Positions 22,440 to 32,690 of a stretch of 64,000 nucleotides of DNA are shown one piece after another. Source of the stretch: Tenrec ecaudatus (lineage: Eukaryota; Chordata; Mammalia; Afrosoricida; Tenrecidae); contig NC_134546.1 of the NCBI RefSeq assembly GCF_050624435.1, positions 40,193,501-40,257,500 of the forward strand. The letters are read 5' to 3'. The notes under the pieces were generated by a model. The model was not told where the DNA came from. It was given only the letters and a program-made list of their open reading frames with translations, and made no database searches. A program made the position numbers and the translations under genes. Position 1 is the first letter of the stretch, and every line of letters starts with the position of its first letter.

Positions 22440-23010
22440 TAACACAGATTTTTAAATTCAAAATGGATCACCAACTTCACTGTGAAATGGAAAATTTTAA
22501 AACTTGGATCTCACTCTACCTTAAGTGTTCTTAGAATTGATACAAAAAGTACAATCCATAAAACAAAAGAATTGATAACCTGGATCTTATTAAATTTTTT
22601 AAATTTTTCTCTGAAAGGCCTTGAAAAGACAAGTGACAGAGGGGGATTAAACAAGTGTAAAGCACATGGCTGATGTTGGATTAGTATCTAGAATACACGG
22701 TGAATTCTCACAACTCAAATTTTTAAAAATTCACCTAGAAAATGGGCAAAAGGCATTTGCAGATACACATAAACATTTCTCCAAAGAGGATAGATATTTG
22801 ACAAATAACACGAGAAAACTATTCAATGTTACTAGTTGTTAGAGAAACGCAAATTAAGATCACCATGAGATACTATCATCTTCACAGAATGACCATTTCT
22901 TACCAAATGGAACATAATCCCACATGACTTAGCATTTCATCTCTTGAGCTTTTTACCCCACAAATACTTGCACCAATGCCCACACCAGCTTTGTTTGTAA
23001 CAACAAAAAC
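22440..23010 (+). mobile_element. Old L1, 3' ORF2/3' UTR
   Basis: AAATGGGCAAAAGGCATTTG, AAACATTTCTCCAAAGAGGA, AGAGAAACGCAAATTAAGAT and ACCATGAGATACTATCA are classic end-of-ORF2 and 3' UTR landmarks of mammalian L1. Stops and frameshifts abound. Confidence 0.8.
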
Positions 23011-23074
23011 CCGCTAACAACGTAGAAGATTTTCAAAGAGTAAATGTTTAAACAAACGGTAATTCATGCCATAA

Positions 23075-23685
23075 ACTACTGTTGTTAGGTGGCTGTCTAA
23101 TTGGTTCTGATGTATAGCACCCATCTGCACAACAGATGAAACACTGCCGGGTCCTGTGTCGTCCACACAATTGTTCTTATGTTTGAGCCCATTGTTGCAA
23201 TCCAACGTCAACCCATGTTGTTAAGAGCCTTTCTCTCTTTCGCTGTCCCTCCTCTTTACCGAGCAGGATGCCCTTCCCCAGGACTGGTCTCTCCTGACAA
23301 CATGGCCACCGGGACATAAAATGAAATCTCACCATCCTTGGCTCCAAGGAGCATCTGACTCTGTTTCTTCCAAGACGTATGTATCTATGTGTTCTTCGGC
23401 AGCTCCTGGTACTTTCAATGCCCTTCTCCAGCACCATAATTCAAGTGCGGTGATTCTTCTTGGTCTTCCTTATTCAAGGTCCAACTTTCACACGCCTGTG
23501 GGGTGATTGAAAATACCCTGGCTTGGATCAGGCACACGTTAGGCCTCAAGGTAACATCCTTGCTTTTCAATACTTTAAAGAGGCCGTATGTAGTAGTTTT
23601 ACCCAACACAATGTGATCCTTTGATCACTTGATTGCTGCTTCCCTGAGCGTTGATGATGGATCCGAGCAAGATCTTTGACAGTTT
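23075..23685 (-). mobile_element. RTE LINE, 3' ORF2 remnant
   Basis: Plus-strand landmarks in reversed order: TGTTGTTAGGTGGCTGTC (3' tip), GGATGCCCTTCCCCAGGACT, ACCATCCTTGGCTCCAAGGA, TTCTTCCAAGACGTATG, AATACCCTGGCTTGGATCAG and GATGGATCCGAGCAAGATC. Frames are broken. Confidence 0.85.
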
Positions 23686-23689
23686 GAGA

Positions 23690-24520
23690 GGTAGTGAGGG
23701 GTAGGGTGTGGGCAGGTACACAGGGCTGGTAGTCCTTTCTTCTAGGCGCTGGAAAAAGAAATAAAAACATTTGCCACTTTATTTAGTCTCTGAAAAGGGA
23801 GTTAACATCAATCTAGCAAGACTCCATGTCTTGCTTAACTTGCATGGGAGAGCTTATCTGCACAAAGCTATCCCCTCCCCTGACGCCTCTGAGCCTCAGG
23901 AAAGCCCCCTGAATTCTCCACCCCCCATCCCACCCCCATTCCCGTCAGGCCCGCGGCAGCACAGCCTGCTCTGCCGCGCATCTTGGTCAGCACCGGTAGC
24001 CTGACCTTTGCGGCAGAGCAATAAGGGCCACGTGCTTTTAAAATCAACCAGAATCCATCAGGGAAATGAATGGCCGCAGTAACTGCGGCCTCTGTTTTTA
24101 TTAGAACACACTTGCTGGAGAGAGTGGGGCGTTGTCTCTGAGGACAACCTTCTCGAATCCGCCTACTGTCTCCATCCTCATTTCCAAGATTAAAGTGGTC
24201 CGTTTATTAGAAAGAGGGTAGTGTTTTATGTCCCTCCATCGCCACCGGCTCCCCCATAGACCCTGGTCAGCCTGCCTCTGGCCGTCTCAGACTGGGGGGG
24301 GGTCTGCGAGGGAGGGCGCGGGTGGAAGGCTGTGGGCTAGGCTCCCTGCACAGGGACTCTTGAGACGAGACCAGCTGCGTTCTGTGCGTTCCCAGGCACC
24401 GCCTGAATGGTCGGGGTCATTTATCAGCTGGGCTCCTCCTTTCCCTGGAAGGTCTCCCCCATCCAGCACCCTCCTGTGCCTGATAAAGTCATGCTCTGTT
24501 AGGATTTCGATGGCTGGTCA
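23690..24520. other. GC-rich, apparently unique stretch
   Basis: No repeat family is recognised. A pocket near 24,020-24,125 containing GGCCGCAGTAACTGCGGCC (a perfect 19-bp interrupted palindrome at 24,071-24,089) and AT-rich flanks could be a conserved regulatory element. Overlapping frames at 24.2-24.6 kb are not supported as a gene. Confidence 0.35.
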
Positions 24521-24523
24521 AAG

Positions 24524-24645
24524 GAGGCCTCGTGGCACAGTGGTGAAGTGGTCGGCCGCTAACCGAGAGGTCAGTAGCATGAACGGCTCCTCAGGAGAAA
24601 GACTGAGCCATGTGCTCGCCTAAAGACTGACCGCAGCCCAGCAAA
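24524..24645 (+). repeat. AfroSINE, 5' half
   Basis: GAGGCCTCGTGGCACAGTGG, GTCGGCCGCTAACCGAGAGG and TCAGGAGAAAGACTGAGCCA give the head and middle of an AfroSINE. Confidence 0.8.
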
Positions 24646-24828
24646 GGAGAGATGGCAGCCGGGGCCACCCTCTGCCCAGCCTGCTCTGTCCTAGAGGGCC
24701 GCTGTGTGCTGGAAGCAACGCAAATGCCCACCACAGAGCACTGCTATACACGCTCCCTCATCACCATCCAGTCCATTCCGACTCAGATGGACCCTGTCGT
24801 ACAGGGTGGAACTGCCCTGTGGGGTTCT

Positions 24829-25164
24829 GAGACTGTAACTTTTTTTTGTTTTTGTTTTTTCCCCAAGCCATTTTATTAGGACATAATCCAGCTGTCATAA
24901 CATTGAATAGTTCCGTCATATCAAGCAGTGTTGTACAATCACTACCAACATCATTTTCAAAACATTTCCGCCCTCTCGTGCTCCTTGGCATCAGCTTTGC
25001 CTTGCCCCACTCGCTCCTCTGCCACCCCCCACCCCCCCACCCCACCCCCACCCCACCCCACCCCCACCCCCCCTCCACCCCCACCCCCACCCCGGGAGCC
25101 CTTCTTCTAGTTATTGCCGCTATAGATTCACCCAACCTGGGTTTCATATGAGACTGAAAATCTT
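24829..25164 (-). mobile_element. L1 3' end inserted in AfroSINE
   Basis: A T-rich start (24,839-24,860) is followed by GCCATTTTATTAGGACATAA and AGCTGTCATAACATTGAATA, the reversed end of an older L1 3' UTR type also seen at 58.55 kb. Imperfect TSDs GAGACTGTAACTTTTT (24,829-24,844) and GAGACTGAAAATCTTT (25,149-25,164, offset by one) flank it. The nick site ATCTTT/ACAGGAG is the same SINE position used by two other L1s. Confidence 0.75.
25023..25094 (+). repeat. (CCCCA)n-type low-complexity run
   Basis: About 70 bp of C-rich ACCCC/ACCCCC repeats lie inside the L1 3' end. The complementary strand is G-rich and could form quadruplex structure. Confidence 0.9.
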
Positions 25165-25329
25165 TACAGGAGTCAAACGTCTCATCTTTCTCCCTTGAAG
25201 TAGCTGGTGGCTTCAAACTGCTGACCTTGTGGTTAGCAGCCCGATGCGTAACCACTATGCCACTGGGGCTCCTTAACAGAGTCTCTAGAGTGTTTCTTGT
25301 TAAGAACAAAGTTAAACATCTCAGAATGA

Positions 25330-26130
25330 GGAAAACCATCAGCAGGAGAGGCTAAGATGGAGACTGACTAATGGACACGGGACTGATTGTACATGATGGC
25401 GGCAGACGATGGAAATCCTGATGAGTGGGAGGCCAGCTCATCCCTGTTGCAGGTGGGACAATAGAAGTAGAAAAGGGACCATGGCTGGGAGACAGACGCC
25501 ATTGTTGATTTCAAACACTTTGAACACCTGGCTCCCTGGTGGTCAGGGTATGGTTCATGACCATGTGGTCATAGCCACCAAGGGAATCCTAAGACTAACA
25601 TCCCCATTTCTATGAATCACCTCCCTCCCACCGCTCCCATTTGGGACTCTGTGACCTACCCTTTGATTGTCTACATCTTCTTCTTGTACCGCATTCCATC
25701 CCTTCTGCAAAGAATGGCCCGGAATGTTCCCAGGTTGGGCTGAGTCTGAGCGCGCATGGGAAACATAGCGGTAGCCTTCCATTCATCCGGTGCCCAGAAT
25801 CGCCAGAAGGAATCATTCTCTCAATTCTCTCACCCACTATTCTCCCCTCGCTCGCCTCTGGGTCGGCAAATAGGTTGGTTCTCTGTGCAAGCCTGAGGCA
25901 AAAATGCTACCCTCTGAACTCACCTGGACTTAAAATCCACTTTCAAACACACTCTGCCTGAGGGGGAAATGGCCAAGTTATGGATTAGTGGTCACAAAGA
26001 ACCCAAATGGCATCTGGATTTATGTCAAGACTCAAAATGGGGTTATAGGTCCTGCTGTAGACAGCAAACGCCCACAAATCAGGTACCTTAAAATTTAAGC
26101 TCTAATCCACCAGCTCCCATAAAGGAGAGT
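25330..26130. mobile_element. LTR-like sequence, family unassigned
   Basis: Part of this region (AAATGGCATCTGGATTTATG, TCAAGACTCAAAATGGGG, CAAACGCCCACAAATC) is shared with 27,880-28,190. That points to a repeat, probably retroviral LTR. No coding frame with recognisable domains is seen. Confidence 0.35.
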
Positions 26131-26255
26131 TTTCCATTTAAGGTATGATTATGACAGACACACAAAGATAAAGCAAACAAATGTCAGCGATCGTATTGAA
26201 CTCTTTAATTAGTAAGAGAACCACCGAAATGCTGCATCAGAAGAAGAGTTCACAC

Positions 26256-26342
26256 ACACGCACATGCACACGCACACACACACTCACACACGCACACGCG
26301 CACGCACACTCACACACACGCACACGCACACACGCGCGCGCA
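26256..26342 (+). repeat. (CA)n microsatellite with CG interruptions
   Basis: About 85 bp of CA/CACG repeats; the frames through it encode only repetitive His/Thr or Val/Cys runs. Confidence 0.95.
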
Positions 26343-26861
26343 ATAAGGAAAGCCGAAATAAATTCACCCCCAAAGCAAATTTGGTCAATGTATGTATATA
26401 TTGCATACATTCCAGAGGAAGGGTTCACTTTTATAGACAAGGACACTCTGCCTTGCTCTCAGAAGTCCATCATTTCATCATTTACACGGTGATGAAATCA
26501 CTCAGACACAGAAAGACTCAGACTCTGAGGAACACACGTTGGTCCTTTTCTGCTCATCCCCAGACCTTCAACAGTTCTTCCTGACACCGCCAACGGGAGA
26601 CAGACAGGGGGCAGAGGCTGGAGACCACACGCTTCCAAGGGCATCACCCAGGCTTCCACCACCACAGGCTGGGTCCCTGTCCCGAGGGCAGGAACTACAG
26701 CTAGCCACGCGGTCTCAAGTTCCTCTGCCCCGTGTCGGACTCCCCTGGGTGTCTTGTTTTTTGTTTTATTCTGAAATCCCATTGATTGCCTCCTCTATAC
26801 CTCAGCTATCGCCCATTGTGCCTCTCTGCACTGTAAGGATCTGTTTTCTTGCCCCCCACCC

Positions 26862-27062
26862 CCCGGTGGCATAGTGACTATGTGTTGGGCTGAGATCCAA
26901 AAGGTGGGCAGTTTGAAACCACCAGTGGCTCTGCAGGGGGTAAGATGGGGCTTTCTACTCCCATAACCAGTTACAGTCTTGGAAACTCAAAGGGGGCAGT
27001 TTTACCCTCTTCTATGTGGTTGCTAAGAGTCGCATCCACGCGATGGCGGTGAGTTTGGGTTT
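26862..27062 (+). repeat. AfroSINE, full length
   Basis: Head CGGTGGCATAGTGACTATGT, box-B AGTTTGAAACCACCAGTGGC, body GATGGGGCTTTCTACTCCCA and tail CATCCACGCGATGGCGGTGA. Confidence 0.9.
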
Positions 27063-27089
27063 TGTTTTGTCCTAGGAAGGAGTTGCCGT

Positions 27090-27385
27090 AGTTAGATTAG
27101 TGAAGAAAAGAGATTTTATTCATAGAGACAGCAAGGAGAACACAGAGATGGGAAATGACACACACGAATGTCTGCCGAGTGTAAAGATCGCAAAACCAAC
27201 AGTATATATAAAAATGACAAGTCAATACAAGCCGTCCCTTTCCATAGACTTGCTAAAAGTGATGGAATCACTGTGACTGATTGTCACATGATTGGTAGTA
27301 CAAGTTTACAGTAACAATATTCAGGACGGTCTCATTGGTCCAACATATAAAGAGAGAGCAGATGCTGTACAGTTGAGGCAGGTCC
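27090..27385 (-). mobile_element. LTR-like fragment (antisense)
   Basis: AGAGATTTTATTCATAGAGA (reversed AATAAAA signal) with following AACCAACAGTATATATAA resembles the reversed polyadenylation and TATA regions of an LTR. It lies beside an RTE remnant. Tentative. Confidence 0.35.
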
Positions 27386-27389
27386 ATCC

Positions 27390-27850
27390 TGGGTGCCCTG
27401 CGTACAACAGAGCAAAACGTCATACCACTTTGTTGACTTGAGCCACGCAGTGTTCCCTTGTTCCCATCAAAGGACTGCCTCTTGGTCCATGTAAGGTTCC
27501 TCGTGAACATAGCAAAGTGTTCCAGAATTCCCATTCTTCACGACGTTATTCACAGTTGGTATGGTCCACACTGTCGAATGTCTTTACATAGTCAATACAA
27601 CACAACTAAACATCTTTCTAGCATTCTCTGCATTTGCCCAGATCCACCCTTGTCGGCAATATCACTGGCTCCGAGTCCTCTTCTGGATCCAGCTTGCATT
27701 CCTGGCAGCTCCCTGTTGATGTACTGCTGCATCCATTTTGGAAATATGCTTGGCTCCACACACCCCCAAAGGAAGAAGACAGGAGTAATCGCCATGCATC
27801 TAAATGCCTCTCTTGTTCTAAGAAGGAGATACCCAGGCAAGTCCCCTAGT
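27390..27850 (-). mobile_element. RTE LINE, reverse-transcriptase core remnant
   Basis: The minus strand corresponds to the middle of RTE ORF2. Plus-strand landmarks are TTGGTCCATGTAAGGTTCCT, GGAATTCCCATTCTTCACGA, GTCGAATGTCTTTACATAGT and GATGTACTGCTGCATCCATT. This is the palm-domain stretch of the reverse transcriptase, with frameshifts. Confidence 0.8.
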
Positions 27851-27879
27851 ATTTGTGTAAACCCTTTTCCTGTAGACGA

Positions 27880-28190
27880 GTTAATCCCCTCTTCCGAATA
27901 ACAAACGCCCACTCCCCGAGTTTTCCTGGAAGGGTAATGGCCACGTGGCTTTTAAAACCACGTACTTTGAGATCGTAGATGCTAATGTACTCTCCTGTCA
28001 TTAGATTAAGAGTCCCCCCAGATCAAGGCCCTGTCACCCTTTCACGGCCACATTGGTAGGTCAAGAGTCAAAAGTGCTGGAGAGACAGCATAAGGAACTC
28101 AAGATGGCATCTGCAGTTATGTCAAGGCTCAAAATGGAATTTGGAATCCAGCCATCGGCCACCACCTTTCACAAACCGCATGCTTTTAGA
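27880..28190. mobile_element. LTR-like sequence related to 25.97-26.12 kb
   Basis: ACTCAAGATGGCATCTGCAG, TTATGTCAAGGCTCAAAATG and AACAAACGCCCACTCC parallel the block at about 25,990-26,080 in a similar setting. Repeat status is inferred from the pair. Confidence 0.4.
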
Positions 28191-28199
28191 ATTGAACCT

Positions 28200-28935
28200 C
28201 TCAGGCACTGTCCCGTCATTCATCGAGAGCTCCTCCGGAACAAGACCCCTGTCGTCCTGGCTTTGATGGAGAAGGGATGGATGGATTGTATTCGTCTGAG
28301 CTCAACCAAGGGAGAGGAAAGCACACACGTATTTGAAGGGGGAGAGTTTTGTGTAAAAGATTACTAACCAGCATAGGAGACTGGCATGTAGAGAAGTAAG
28401 GGACTGGCTCGTAAGAAGTAAAGAGAATGCTCGTCAATATATGAGGACCCGATGCATACTGCCCGAAAGGCATCTGGAGTAATATGCTATCAGAAGTGAG
28501 ATCAACGTCCAGGGGCGAGCTCCAGGACTGAGGGCCAGCGCTTCCTGGAGAGGGACAGCGCTGACTCACCGGAAAGAAATCTGTGAGGAAACACGGTCAA
28601 AACCACGATCTGTTCCGCACCCAGAAAACCTCTCCACAAAACGAGAAGAGAAAGGACATTGTTATTAACAAATATTTAAGCAGCATGCGATACATCGCAA
28701 GCAATATGTTAAAGAGATTGCAGACAGAAAGAAATCTTACCCTTTCTGTAGATGAAAGGATACAATCCATACGTTCATGTTTTCCAGGTGAAAATGCTAG
28801 GTTTCCAGTCTCTTTATGGGTGGAGACAAATTTGCCATCTCCGAATCTCCTTCCAGGCAGGTGCTGTGGCAGTAAGGTCGAGGAGAATCACCTGACGCTA
28901 CATTTTAAAGAAGTGTCCGCCAGGTCCTTGAGCTA
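28200..28935. other. No gene or recognised repeat
   Basis: Short frames (e.g. 28,583-28,975 plus, 130 codons) show no known domain; the last part of that frame runs into the SPIN element. Confidence 0.4.
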
Positions 28936-28946
28936 CCATCTTAAAT

Positions 28947-29151
28947 ATGTGGTTCTCAACCTTCTAATGCTGTGACCCTTTCACACAGCTCCTCGTGTGG
29001 TGGTGACCCCCCAACCAGAACATTGTTTTCGTTGCTACTTCATCACTGTAAGTTTGCTTCTGTGATGAAGCAGGCGACTCCTGTGAAAGAGTCTTTCGAC
29101 ACTCCCCCGCCCCAAGAAGGTCGCACAGGACCCACAGGTCGAGAACCGTCA
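28947..29151 (-). mobile_element. SPIN-like non-autonomous hAT transposon, copy 1
   Basis: The terminal inverted repeats GTGGTTCTCAACCTTCTAAT and (right end) ACAGGTCGAGAACCGTCA frame about 205 bp. The interior has GGTGACCCCCCAACC and TTTTCGTTGCTACTTCATCA, as in SPIN MITEs. Flanking 8-mers TCTTAAAT (28,939-28,946) and TCTTAGAT (29,152-29,159) match at 7 of 8, the TSD length of hAT elements. No transposase is encoded. Orientation is given relative to copy 2. Confidence 0.9.
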
Positions 29152-29159
29152 TCTTAGAT

Positions 29160-29690
29160 TGCCTTCACACAGAGACAGAGAAAGTATTTACAATGGCAAG
29201 TTCCCTTCAGTGGGTTCTGCAGGAACAAGGGGAAGAGCAGAGAGCCCCTTTCTTCTCAGCAGGCTGAGTGAAACCCAATTTCCCATCTGTGTTCATCCTT
29301 TCAGGTGCCACCCCTCTAAATGTGCTGGGAATCCATCCTGCAGGTCGCCAGGGAAAATTGATGGGTCACAGGGCGGTGTCTGGATGGGGCACTTCACTAT
29401 ATGACAGACGGAAGGGGCTTCTGGGGAAAGTTGTTGATCCCTGGCAGTCATGGCCAGCCTCTGCAGGAGCTGAAGTCTGGGAATGGTACGCTCATGTCAT
29501 GGGCAGAAGTTTGCCAGGAGGCTGTGTTGAGAAGCTGCCCTGGGGCCCCTCTCAGGAAGCCACATCTTCTCCAGGAGCGTGGTCCCAGCAGAGCAAGCAC
29601 TCTAGAACCAGGAACCCAGACCCTACAACGCCTCTCCACTGCCCGCTGCTGGCACATCTTCCAGGACAGCTCCAAGCCTCACTCCCTGCC
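29160..29690. other. No gene or recognised repeat
   Basis: Overlapping plus-strand frames of 140-162 codons (29,268-29,823) lie in two phases at once and end in a SINE. No family is recognised, so I treat them as chance. Confidence 0.4.
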
Positions 29691-29694
29691 ATGG

Positions 29695-29850
29695 AGGAGA
29701 TTCAGGCTCATAGCGACCCCTCAGGACTTGGTAAAGCTGGCCCTGGGCATTTATGAAATTGTAATTCTTTCCAGGATCAGAGTGCTCATCTTTCGCCTGA
29801 GAGTGGCTGGTGGTTTCAATTAGCAGTCGGATGTGTAACCATTAACAAGT
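29695..29850 (-). repeat. AfroSINE
   Basis: CAGGCTCATAGCGACCCCTC, GAAATTGTAATTCTTTCCAG, GTGGCTGGTGGTTTCAATTA and AGTCGGATGTGTAACCATTA are reversed tail, body and head motifs. Confidence 0.75.
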
Positions 29851-30305
29851 CCATTTATATTTCCACAGAGCAGACAAAAAGGGTACATTTGGAGCTGAGG
29901 GCAAATGTTCAATACCTGGCATAAAGCACACTCTCTATTCCTCAGTACCCAGCACTCACTGGGGCGTCCGCCACACTGTGGTGGCTGGAAGTTATGCCAC
30001 TGGGATTTCAAATTCCAGCGGGGTCATCTTCCATGGTGAACGAGTTTCAGGGGAGCATCCAGACTAAGACTGTTGACTTCTGAGGGATTAGACATCGAAA
30101 ACCTTATGGTAACAGTAGAACAGTGTCTGCTAGGGTGCCTAGAGAGGAGCCATTTAGCTTAGAAGGAACTCTTCATACGACCAGAGAAGAGCTGCCTCCT
30201 CAAAATAAGAGTCCCTCCTCATGTGAATCGAGGTAAGGGTAGGGGCAGGGCCTAAAACGAGCAAAGCTTTCTGGACCATCTTCTGCAACTAGGATGCAAC
30301 TTAGC

Positions 30306-30442
30306 AATTAGAAGGTAAATGACGACGGCAACTTATGTACAAATGTGCTTGATACAATCGATGCACGGATTGTTAGAAGAGCTATAAGAGCCCCCAATAC
30401 AATGCTCTTTTAATAAAAACTTTAAAAAATTAAATTAGAAGG
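30306..30442 (+). mobile_element. Very short 5'-truncated L1 with 10-bp TSD, inside RTE
   Basis: Only about 117 bp of L1 3' end are present (GACGACGGCAACTTATGTAC to CCCCCAATACAATG plus A-rich tail). AATTAGAAGG at 30,306-30,315 and 30,433-30,442 is the TSD. Confidence 0.85.
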
Positions 30443-31106
30443 AACAATGGCAAACATTAACCATCAGAACCTAGAATGTGTAAAATGTGAATCTAGGAAA
30501 ATTTGAAGTTGGTCAAAAATGAAGTGAAACATAAAGTTCCACACTGCAGGCATTAGTGAGCTGAAATGGACGGAGTGACCTTTTTGAATCAAACAATCAT
30601 ATGGTTTTCTACACAAGGAATGACTCATTTAAGAGGAAGAGTGTTGCATTACTTTTCCAAAAGAGCATTTCAAGATCTAATGTGAAGTAGCAGCCACTAA
30701 AGCCAATGATAAGAAATGTGAAGAATTCTATAGCCTCTTCGGTCTGAAATTAATCAAACATGCAATCAACATGCATTGGTAAGTCCTGGTGTCTGGAATG
30801 TGAAAGTTGGAACAAAAAGAAGGAGCAGTAGGTGAAAAACATGGTCTTGGTGATAGACATGAAACTTGGAATTGCGTGGTAGATTTCACACGGCCAATGA
30901 CTTATTCATTGCAGAGCCTTTTTCAATGACATGAACAGCAAGCTGTACCTGGGACCTCACTCGGTATCTCAAGCTCAAAGAACTGAAGGGAAAGCCCAAG
31001 CCTTGGGTTCTCTGGTCGACCCAGTATGAAATACACGGTCTCTGTCCTAAAAAGAATTGGCTCAGCCGTGTCAAGAGGTACCAGTATGAATGATGAGGAG
31101 TACATC

Positions 31107-31324
31107 AACTAGACCAGTGGTTCTCAACCTGTGGGCTGCGACAGCTTTGGGGGTCGAATGACCCTTTCACAGGAATCGTCCGAATCACAACAGTAACAAA
31201 ATGACAGTTATGCTGTAGCAACAAAAATCATTTTATGGTTGGTGTGGGGCGGGGTTCACCATAACATGAGGAACTGTATGAAAGGATTGCGGCATTAGGA
31301 AGGTTGAGAACCACTGAACTAGAC
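31107..31324 (+). mobile_element. SPIN hAT MITE with perfect 8-bp TSD, copy 2
   Basis: The element (31,115-31,316, 202 bp) begins CAGTGGTTCTCAACCTGTGG and ends AGGAAGGTTGAGAACCACTG, so the terminal inverted repeats share CAGTGGTTCTCAACCT almost perfectly. The interior includes GGTCGAATGACCCTTTCACA and ATCATTTTATGGTTGG. The TSD AACTAGAC is exact on both sides (31,107-31,114; 31,317-31,324). It sits in an older RTE. It has no coding capacity and must have been moved by a transposase supplied in trans. Confidence 0.95.
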
Positions 31325-31325
31325 C

Positions 31326-31757
31326 GTCCTGGATAAGTGTAGTGGCAGGGGCCAACCTATCAATTGGTTCGGAGCCTGATGACACCTCCTTGGTGTGCTC
31401 AATCTTGTGTTATGAGAGGGAGCGCCTCTCTGCCCGGTCTTGCTTGCTGGGACGTTTCCCGCCCCCAGGAGCGGCCCTACGTGGGCCACCCAATCCTGAG
31501 AGTTACTGGGGCCTTGCCACGATTCTGCCAGTTTGGGATTCATGCAACGTTGCACACACCAGCCTCTGATCGCCCTGCTCCCTCCCTCTCTGTGTCGTTG
31601 GCCTGCAGAGTCTGAAGAGGCCCTCAGCTTGCATTGGACTTAGCGACTTGAGTCAGACTGGGCTGGGATGCCTTCCTGCTATGGAACTACTTGATGTAAA
31701 GGTCTTTCTTGTACACAGGTGAGGGTCTCCGGTTTTGTTTCTCTGGCATGTAATCAA
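31326..31757 (-). mobile_element. Solo LTR, AGAAAC-start family relative
   Basis: The reversed end GTTTTGTTTCTCTGGCATGT, GGACTTAGCGACTTGAGTCA, CAGACTGGGCTGGGATG and GATGTAAAGGTCTTTCTTGT parallel the minus-strand copies at 21.8 and 59.8 kb. It lies within the dismembered RTE. Confidence 0.6.
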
Positions 31758-32199
31758 ACACCCATGGCAGTAAAGGAAGACTTTCAGCTGTACCAGCAGC
31801 ACTGGGGAAAGACAAAGACCTAGAGATGCACAGAATGCCAACTGAAATATTTCAACAAATGGATGCAGCATGGATAGCACTCATTAGTCTATGCCAAGAA
31901 TTTTAGAAAACCACTATCTGGCCAACCAACTTGAAGAATTCCATATTGATACCCATTCCAAAGAAAGGTGACCCAACAGAATGCAGAAATTATCAAAGGA
32001 AATCATTGCTGTGACATGCAAGTAAAAGTTTGGTAAAGATAATTTTTTGTAAAGATAATTTTTTTTTTCAAATTCAGAAGAGTACGTGGAGGTAGCAATG
32101 GACCCAAACATCGCAATTGTGAGGATGGCACAGGTCTGGCCAATATTGTGTCAGCTCATTGGGTCACCATGAGTCAGCCACAGCCCCTAACAACAAGAA

Positions 32200-32690
32200 C
32201 AAGACGTCAGGACACCCACCATCGTCCCCAGGTCATTTCCTGCTGCTGATTGTAGCACCAGGAGGTACTTATGGAATGACGAATGAGTGAGTGATGCAGT
32301 AAAGGAAAACAGAGGTCTTAAAGGCACACTTGCTTTGGACACCCTTCTATGATTGAGTTACCTCCATCTGAGAGAATGACTGAGTCTTGGGTGGGCTACT
32401 CCGTTTGTTTGAGTGGACTCATGCGCTCTCAAGGTAGCAAATCATGGCTAAGAAAGGGCAGCCCTGATGTGTCTGACGGGAGAGGAAGGAGAGACCGGAG
32501 GGAAAATGAGACAGATACTCCCTTCAAAATGTCATCACTCCTATGACGATCATGTGTCTTACACTCCATCTTCCAAAAATAATCCTCATTGGATTATTAT
32601 TTGGGGGATAAAGAATGTCTTGTAAAAATGTATTGTCTTTAGGGGGTTCTCATGAATTGAACAGTTCCCCTAAAATGTCAGTGACCAAAC
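32200..32690. other. No gene or recognised repeat
   Basis: Unassigned sequence between the RTE end and an LTR. Confidence 0.4.

Larger units (their letters stand above)
24760..25285 (-). repeat. AfroSINE interrupted by an L1 3' end
   Basis: The SINE tail (CAGTCCATTCCGACTCAGAT, CTGCCCTGTGGGGTTCTGAG) occupies 24,760-24,840. The body and head (TTTACAGGAGTCAAACGTCT, GGTTAGCAGCCCGATGCGTA, CACTGGGGCTCC) resume at 25,150-25,285. Confidence 0.9.
29960..32195 (+). mobile_element. RTE LINE, 5' to 3', interrupted by three later elements
   Basis: Successive pieces of one RTE lie in order. The 5' leader (TGGTGGCTGGAAGTTATGCC, AGAGCTGCCTCCTCAAAATA) is at 29,960-30,315. ORF start and endonuclease remnants (AACCTAGAATGTG, GCATTAGTGAGCTGAAATGG, TTTCAAGATCTAATGTGAAG) are at 30,433-31,114. 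RT remnants are at about 31,780-32,080 and the 3' tip (TGTGAGGATGGCACAGG, ACCATGAGTCAGCCACAG, CTAACAACAAGAACAA) at 32,100-32,195. A small L1, a SPIN and an LTR interrupt it. All frames are destroyed. Confidence 0.8.

Noticed and set aside
24761-25339. 192-codon minus-strand open frame
   Set aside because: It runs through an AfroSINE, a C-rich low-complexity run and an L1 3' end, so it is repeat-derived.
26181-26584. Frames rich in His/Thr across the CA repeat
   Set aside because: Simple-sequence translation only.
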